In this document: one piece after another, positions 59,641-64,000 of the stretch
Position numbering within the stretch: position 1 is the first letter of the stretch
Layout of the letters: every line of letters begins with the position of its first letter
Source: Carposina sasakii
Taxonomy: Eukaryota; Arthropoda; Insecta; Lepidoptera; Carposinidae
Direction: 5' to 3'
Assembly (NCBI GenBank): GCA_014607495.2
Contig: CP053154.1
Span: forward strand, 3,720,001 to 3,784,000
Length of the DNA: 64,000 bases
Notes under the pieces: generated by a model
Told to the model about the DNA's origin: nothing
What the model saw: the letters and a program-made list of their open reading frames with translations, nothing else
Databases searched by the model: none
Made by a program: the position numbers and the translations under genes

Positions 59641-60807
59641 CCCTCTATGAACAACCCGCCTAAAACTGACTTTCTTTCCATCCGTCAATCCGACATAAGA
59701 ATCATGATCATACAGCCAAAGTCAAAAAGATTATAATTTACTACGACAGCGATTAAGGCGCCGTCAGGGCCGGACTGACAATCGCTCGTCCTCGAGCGTA
59801 TTGCCATTGAGTTGCCATTCAATTTATCAAATTCATTTGCAGTCAACATCATAACAATTTTATACGTGGCAATAGAATAGATCTAATAATTAGATGCTAC
59901 AAGTTGACGACAACTATAAACTTTGCTTTCTTGATACGTTTGAACTATAGTTTCCGAGATATTTAAGTTTTTAGTCTACGTCACTATACAATAGAGAGCG
60001 TCACCCTCCTGTTATAGAATATGATGATATGACATGACGAGGGCCATCTCGAGAAAGGCACGCCTTAGGGCTTGCATGTATGAAAATGAATAGGTAACAA
60101 TATACGCACCTATCTATGTCACTGAAATAAATAAACAACATTTCATCATAAAACTATAAAGAAGCGTTAAATGGGACATCTATACTGATAATTAATACTT
60201 ACAAAAGCTGTACATATTTTGTCTTCGCACCTTCGATGGAAAAGCATAATTGCTTTATGAAATTTTCGACAATTGTGCTCTTGTTCTACCGAAAGTGTGT
60301 TATGTTTATTATTTTCACTATAATGATCTGCGCATGTAAAATAACAAGAAATGTAATCAAGTATATATATATATTTATTTACTCTTATAAAGCCTATATT
60401 ACACCTAATTTAGCCAGTTCTAAATGTATATTTCTCACTTATACTTACGTCGATACTGTCTTTTCCCTGGATAGCATGTAATTTAAAATATCGCTTTTAT
60501 ACATAATGTTCGATTAAAATGATAAAATCTTGCAGTAATTTGTTATGTTATTAATTTACAATGCAAATCCTATCCTACTTCCTCCTAATATCATCAAAAT
60601 GAATAAACTGATCTATTTAAGTATTTGTACCAGATGCTTAAAAGATCACGCAAACTATCGAACGGTTTTTCATAATACGTGGCATGCTATACTCGTAACA
60701 GAGGCGTCTTACTTCTCAATTCAAGTATACTAAACAGTCACCAGTTTCCAGTACAAAATGGAAATCTAAAAAGGACACTGTCACGCGATAGAAATATAAA
60801 CACTCTA

Positions 60808-61068
60808 CAGGATGTAACAAAAAGGGTATGTTATGCGAAAAGCTACGTAAATAGCCCACTGTAGAGAACCTACCCACAAAATTTTTGACTCGAAATCACA
60901 TGTTTATTTTTCCCGATAGTATGGAGAATTTTTAAATATCTTTTTTGAATTTTCATACAATCTTGAAAAATAAACATGTGATTTAAAGTCTCAAATTTTG
61001 TGGATAGGTTCTCTACAGTGGGCTATTTACGTAGCTTTTCGCTTAACATACCCTTTTTGTTACACCTG
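60808..61068. mobile_element. MITE family A, copy in TTC17-like intron
   Basis: 261 bp, CAGGATGTAACAAAAAGG to CCTTTTTGTTACACCTG, very similar to 50752-51011. Flanked by TA. Confidence 0.9.
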
Positions 61069-61422
61069 TATAGTTACATAGTGCGAGCCAGTGATGTCAT
61101 ATCTACTAACTTTTAGGTAGATCTACCAATTTTCACTTCATTCTACCTATCTACCACCCTAGACCTAAAAACTACCTATTTTTTTAAAATTACTTTGACA
61201 TATCAACACATTGAATTATTTTTATATCGACGAGTGACGTTGCGATGTGTTGCATGAGCCATGCGACGATGCGTCAAGTATACATAGAGTCCAGGCCATA
61301 AACCACAAAAAAAAACATCAGCAACAGTTCGCCAGGCAAGCTAAACATAATTAATTTATTAATGTTGTTCACTCTAGAATATTTTTTTTATTTACATTAG
61401 CTACATTTTTATTTTTAGGACT

Positions 61423-61629
61423 ATGCCCAGAAAACATGACCGAATTGGACCGAGAGTGGAGATTATTAAGAAACATGACATTTAATTTCACAGAAAAAAT
61501 GTGGATCCTACACCTGAAGAGTTCTGGAAGCATGTTTCATCCATTAAAAAAGGAGACCAGTCTCCAATGTTTCCCCAGAGAAATAGAATTTGCACGGAGA
61601 ATCTAGAGGGATTATTGCGTACTAAATGA
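61423..61629 (+). pseudogene. hAT transposase C-terminal (dimerisation) fragment
   Basis: Reads ENMTELDREWRLLRN, then after a frame change VDPTPEEFWKHVSSIKKGD, and RNRICTENLEGLLRTK with TGA. ELDxEWxxL...FWxxV...RNR...LLxTK is the C-terminal pattern of hAT/ZBED transposases. The conserved PHSNAxxER segment between is deleted. Direct repeats gtagatctaccaatttt at about 61120 and 61765 flank it, possibly parts of the element's ends. Confidence 0.6.
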
Positions 61630-62141
61630 TTCATAGCAAACAACGGGCAGCCTAGCGCAGAACATTTAAAAATGTTCAATAAAAATATGTATAATTTCCA
61701 AAAATAAACATTTTAAGAACAGTTCATGCATTTTTAATCTTAAAAATTCTTCCAAATTGAGGTGGTAGATCTACCAATTTTGCATTTAACATTCTACCAA
61801 CTTCTAGAGGAGAGGGCTATGCTTGGGATTTCTCTGCGTCATCGAATCAGAAATGAGGACATCCCATGGAGAAGGTATAAAAGAGGAGGTGGGACTTTGA
61901 ACTAAGTCGTGTGGCAATCGTGAGGCCATGACGTCATGATAGGGGCGGAGCTTCAGGGCCGGTGTTTGTTTCGCAGTAGCTGTAACCACACACTTATGCA
62001 AGTAGTTTGGCTAGTCACTACAAGGTGGTTTCTATGTAAATGGGCAGGGCTACAGTGTTAGGATGCTCCCCTCGTCCCATACTTCACCCCCGCTCAGCAG
62101 CACACTATTTTTGTATGAAAATATACTTAGCCGCTGCTCCT

Positions 62142-62460
62142 CTTTTATTTCTTCTCCATGGGAGATCCGTAGACGTACAAAGATCACCGACATAGCCCAA
62201 CGGTCCAGCAAGCTGAAGTGGCAATGGGCAGGGCACATAGCTCGCAGAACAGATGGCCGATGGAGCCGAAAGGTACTAAAGTATAAACCACGTGTGGGCA
62301 AAGGCAGCGTGGGAAGGTCACCCGCGAGATGGACGGACGACCTAGCCAAGGCCTAGCGGGTGTCGGTTGGATGCATGCCGCTTCCGACCGGTCGGAATGG
62401 AGGTTATTGGGGGTCTATTTCAGCAGTGACCTTCTCATGGCTGAAAATGGTAATGATGAT
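62142..62460 (+). pseudogene. RTE-like LINE 3' end
   Basis: Reads RRRTKITDIAQRSSKLKW, GHIARRTDGRWSRKVLKY and VGRSPARWTDDL, then in another frame SEWRLLGVYFSSDLLMAENG before a tgatgat tail. Same C-terminal family as 4040-4324 on the opposite strand. 5'-truncated and frameshifted. Confidence 0.8.
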
Positions 62461-62505
62461 ATGAGAACACTTCCTGTAAAAATAAAATACTTGATAGGTA
62501 CTTAC

Positions 62506-62684
62506 TAAGTTCTGTCATAACGTTGACTTGCTTCAGTATGCAGGCCCAGCCGACGAGTAGGTTCCGAGCTAGCCCGTCCATGAAGGTCGGGTCCACCCGT
62601 ACTACCTGCTTCAGGTGAAACATGTGCGTGTTTGCGATGTTTCTTCAGCATGTTCAACTCTGATAGGATGAAGTTTGTTGCTGG
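62506..62684 (-). CDS. TTC17-like protein, TPR exon with a frame break
   Basis: Acceptor TTTTTTCGCAG, donor A|GTAAGT. The first part reads in phase 0 from the previous exon: ATNFILSELNMLKKHRKHA, the helix of a TPR. The second half is coding in the next frame: MFHLKQVVRVDPTFMDGLAR, NLLVGWACILKQVNVMTEL. The shift lies around 62590-62620. Without it the exon would end in TA and create a stop at the next junction; with one base fewer it ends in phase 1 and matches 58616-58743. Either a sequencing/assembly indel or a real mutation. Confidence 0.6.
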
Positions 62685-62829
62685 CTGCGAAAAAATTAGA
62701 GATTTCTTCACATTTTTCCGAAAATATAATGTCTCCGACATAGAAGGACATTAAAGGAATTTTAAAGACATAAAGAAAAGGAACCTTTTATAGGTGTATA
62801 CCTAAATAAGTTATTTCAAGTTGACATCC

Positions 62830-63065
62830 GCGCCCGTAGCATGCTCTTGGTAAGAGCGAGATATCCCTCATTTTTATAGAGCTATGTAATAAACTAGACA
62901 AAGTAAGTATATATACTTTAGTACATAGTTGTCTAATTAGGAAAAGAATAGACTCTCGGACATGTCAAGTACATACACTTACTTTGTCTAGTTATTACTT
63001 AGCTCTGTGGATTTGTCGCGTAAATGTGAGACATCTCGCTCTCACCAAATGCACACTACGGGCGC
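62830..63065. mobile_element. Foldback MITE, GCGCCCGTAG ends
   Basis: 236 bp, ends GCGCCCGTAG / CTACGGGCGC, inverted repeats about 85 bp (ttggtaagagcgagat / atctcgctctcaccaa, actagacaaagtaagt / acttactttgtctagt). Sits in the intron between two TPR exons. Confidence 0.9.
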
Positions 63066-63165
63066 TACTCATCTTATTTTTATATATTTAAATACGGATA
63101 ATAATACCGCACCACCAATAATATCCTAAAAAAAACAGTCAGTAAATAACAAAAACCGCCATTAC

Positions 63166-63390
63166 CTCATACAAGCTAATCCTAAACGCCTCCTCAGCAT
63201 ACGCCAACGCCTCATCAAAGTGCCCTCCTTCAAGATAAACGGACGCGAGCGACGTGAGAACTAGGTCTTTGACCCGCGCGGGTACGACGCGTTTGGCGGC
63301 GAACAGGCAGTGAAGTGCGTTCGTATTGTGCTTGCGGACGCGCCAGTATAGCGACGATAGGGTGTAGATCAACCATTTTGGAGCTAGGTC
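63166..63390 (-). CDS. TTC17-like tetratricopeptide protein, internal exon
   Basis: 225 nt (75 codons), phase 0 to 0; acceptor TTTTTTTCCAG, donor GAG|GTAATG. Reads DLAPKWLIYTLSSLYWRVRK, HNTNALHCLFAAKRVVPARV, KDLVLTSLASVYLEGGHFDE, ALAYAEEAFRISLYE. Two TPR helix pairs; the LYWRV...A..CL..A....P...KD..L.SLA... spacing is that of TTC17, a protein linked to actin organisation and ciliogenesis in vertebrates. The gene enters from beyond the right edge, so only the 3' part is here. The identification is from remembered family pattern. Confidence 0.75.
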
Positions 63391-63869
63391 CTGGAAAAAA
63401 ATCACGGTGTCATTAAGACTGCGTTTTAACTTAAACGCTGTTAAAAAAATGACATTTGACAGAAAAATGCATGAAATGTGTCAAAATTTGACAATGGTCA
63501 TTATTAAATCATATTTTGTCTGTTGCGACGTGAAGGAGTTATAAACTTTTAGACAAATTTTATTTTTAAATCATGACATTTAGATTTTTTGGCATTAATA
63601 CACGGGAAGTAAACACATTTATCAAGTTACAAGAAGTATGGAAGAAACACCTTTCTCCGACTTAATTGGTGGACTCAATTGAAAGTAAGTAAACATTATC
63701 CATGTCATTGCCGCGTGGTGCCGGTAGAGTAGAATTCGTACTACCCCATGTCTGCCCGTGGGTAGCGCGCCTCCCGTATTGATAACATAGTCCAAAATAC
63801 AAACTGCGGTCACCAACCCGCCTGCCCAGTGTGGTGACTATGGGCAAAGACATAGACCCCATGACAGTG

Positions 63870-63940
63870 GCGTTCTTGTGGCGTGCCCTGGGGGAGGCCT
63901 ACGTCCAGCAGTGGACTGAAATAGGCTGATGATGACGATG
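63870..63940 (+). pseudogene. LINE 3' end fragment
   Basis: Reads LWRALGEAYVQQWTEIG and TGA, followed by tgatgatgacgatg, the usual last residues and tail of RTE-like LINE copies in Lepidoptera. Only this end is recognisable. Confidence 0.6.
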
Positions 63941-64000
63941 TATACTTTTCTATCCAAGTGCGCGACAGCATTTCACATACACATTTACTTATGTACTGTA

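Overview
The window looks like nuclear DNA of a moth or butterfly (Lepidoptera). It is AT-rich, its genes have short exons in long introns, and it is densely seeded with transposon families of the kind seen in lepidopteran genomes. These include TA-flanked foldback MITEs, short LINE-derived SINEs ending in an ATTATAAT-type tail, a SINE carrying a catacatacata tract, and jockey-like and R2-like LINEs. The species cannot be told from the sequence.

The main host gene is troponin I (wings up A, wupA), on the minus strand from about 23.5 kb down to 4.4 kb. A 5' leader exon (ends 23522) is followed by the start exon (MADDD), two N-terminal exons, an exon at 19350-19473, a set of four mutually exclusive 101-nt exons (18840-18940, 18385-18485, 17834-17934, 17543-17643), two shared exons carrying the actin-inhibitory region (14643-14686, 13269-13410), and two alternative last exons (12929-12973 and 11114-11182), each followed by its own AATAAA. 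The ordinary products would be 205 or 213 residues. Further downstream lies a chain of Pro/Ala/Glu/Gly-rich exons (7672-7756, 7095-7316, 6451-6510, 6241-6309, 5416-5478, then a tiny terminal exon at 4573-4583). All have splice signals in matching phase and can be entered from a donor inside the coding part of the 11114-11182 exon. They would give a heavy troponin I of about 374 residues with a PAEG-type tail, comparable to troponin H of Lethocerus flight muscle.

A second host gene enters from the right edge on the minus strand. It encodes a tetratricopeptide protein resembling TTC17 (exons 63166-63390, 62506-62684, and a phase-compatible Cys-containing last exon at 58616-58743 with a poly(A) signal). 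One exon holds a single-base frame break. An isolated plus-strand exon candidate at 24361-24568 has good splice sites but no recognised homologue.

The rest is mobile or non-coding DNA. 0.1-2.9 kb holds a rearranged Ty3/gypsy-type LTR element. 28.5-31.15 kb holds a jockey-like LINE cut by a 500-N assembly gap. 35.5-38.4 kb holds an R2-like LINE split by a transposon with a 9-bp target duplication. At least three related MITE families and several single foldback elements are scattered throughout. Between 24.6 and 58.5 kb I see no confident gene, but the palindrome TGACGTCA recurs there and in troponin I intron 1 more often than base composition predicts, and two perfect MEF2 consensus sites occur at 43.3 and 47.0 kb.
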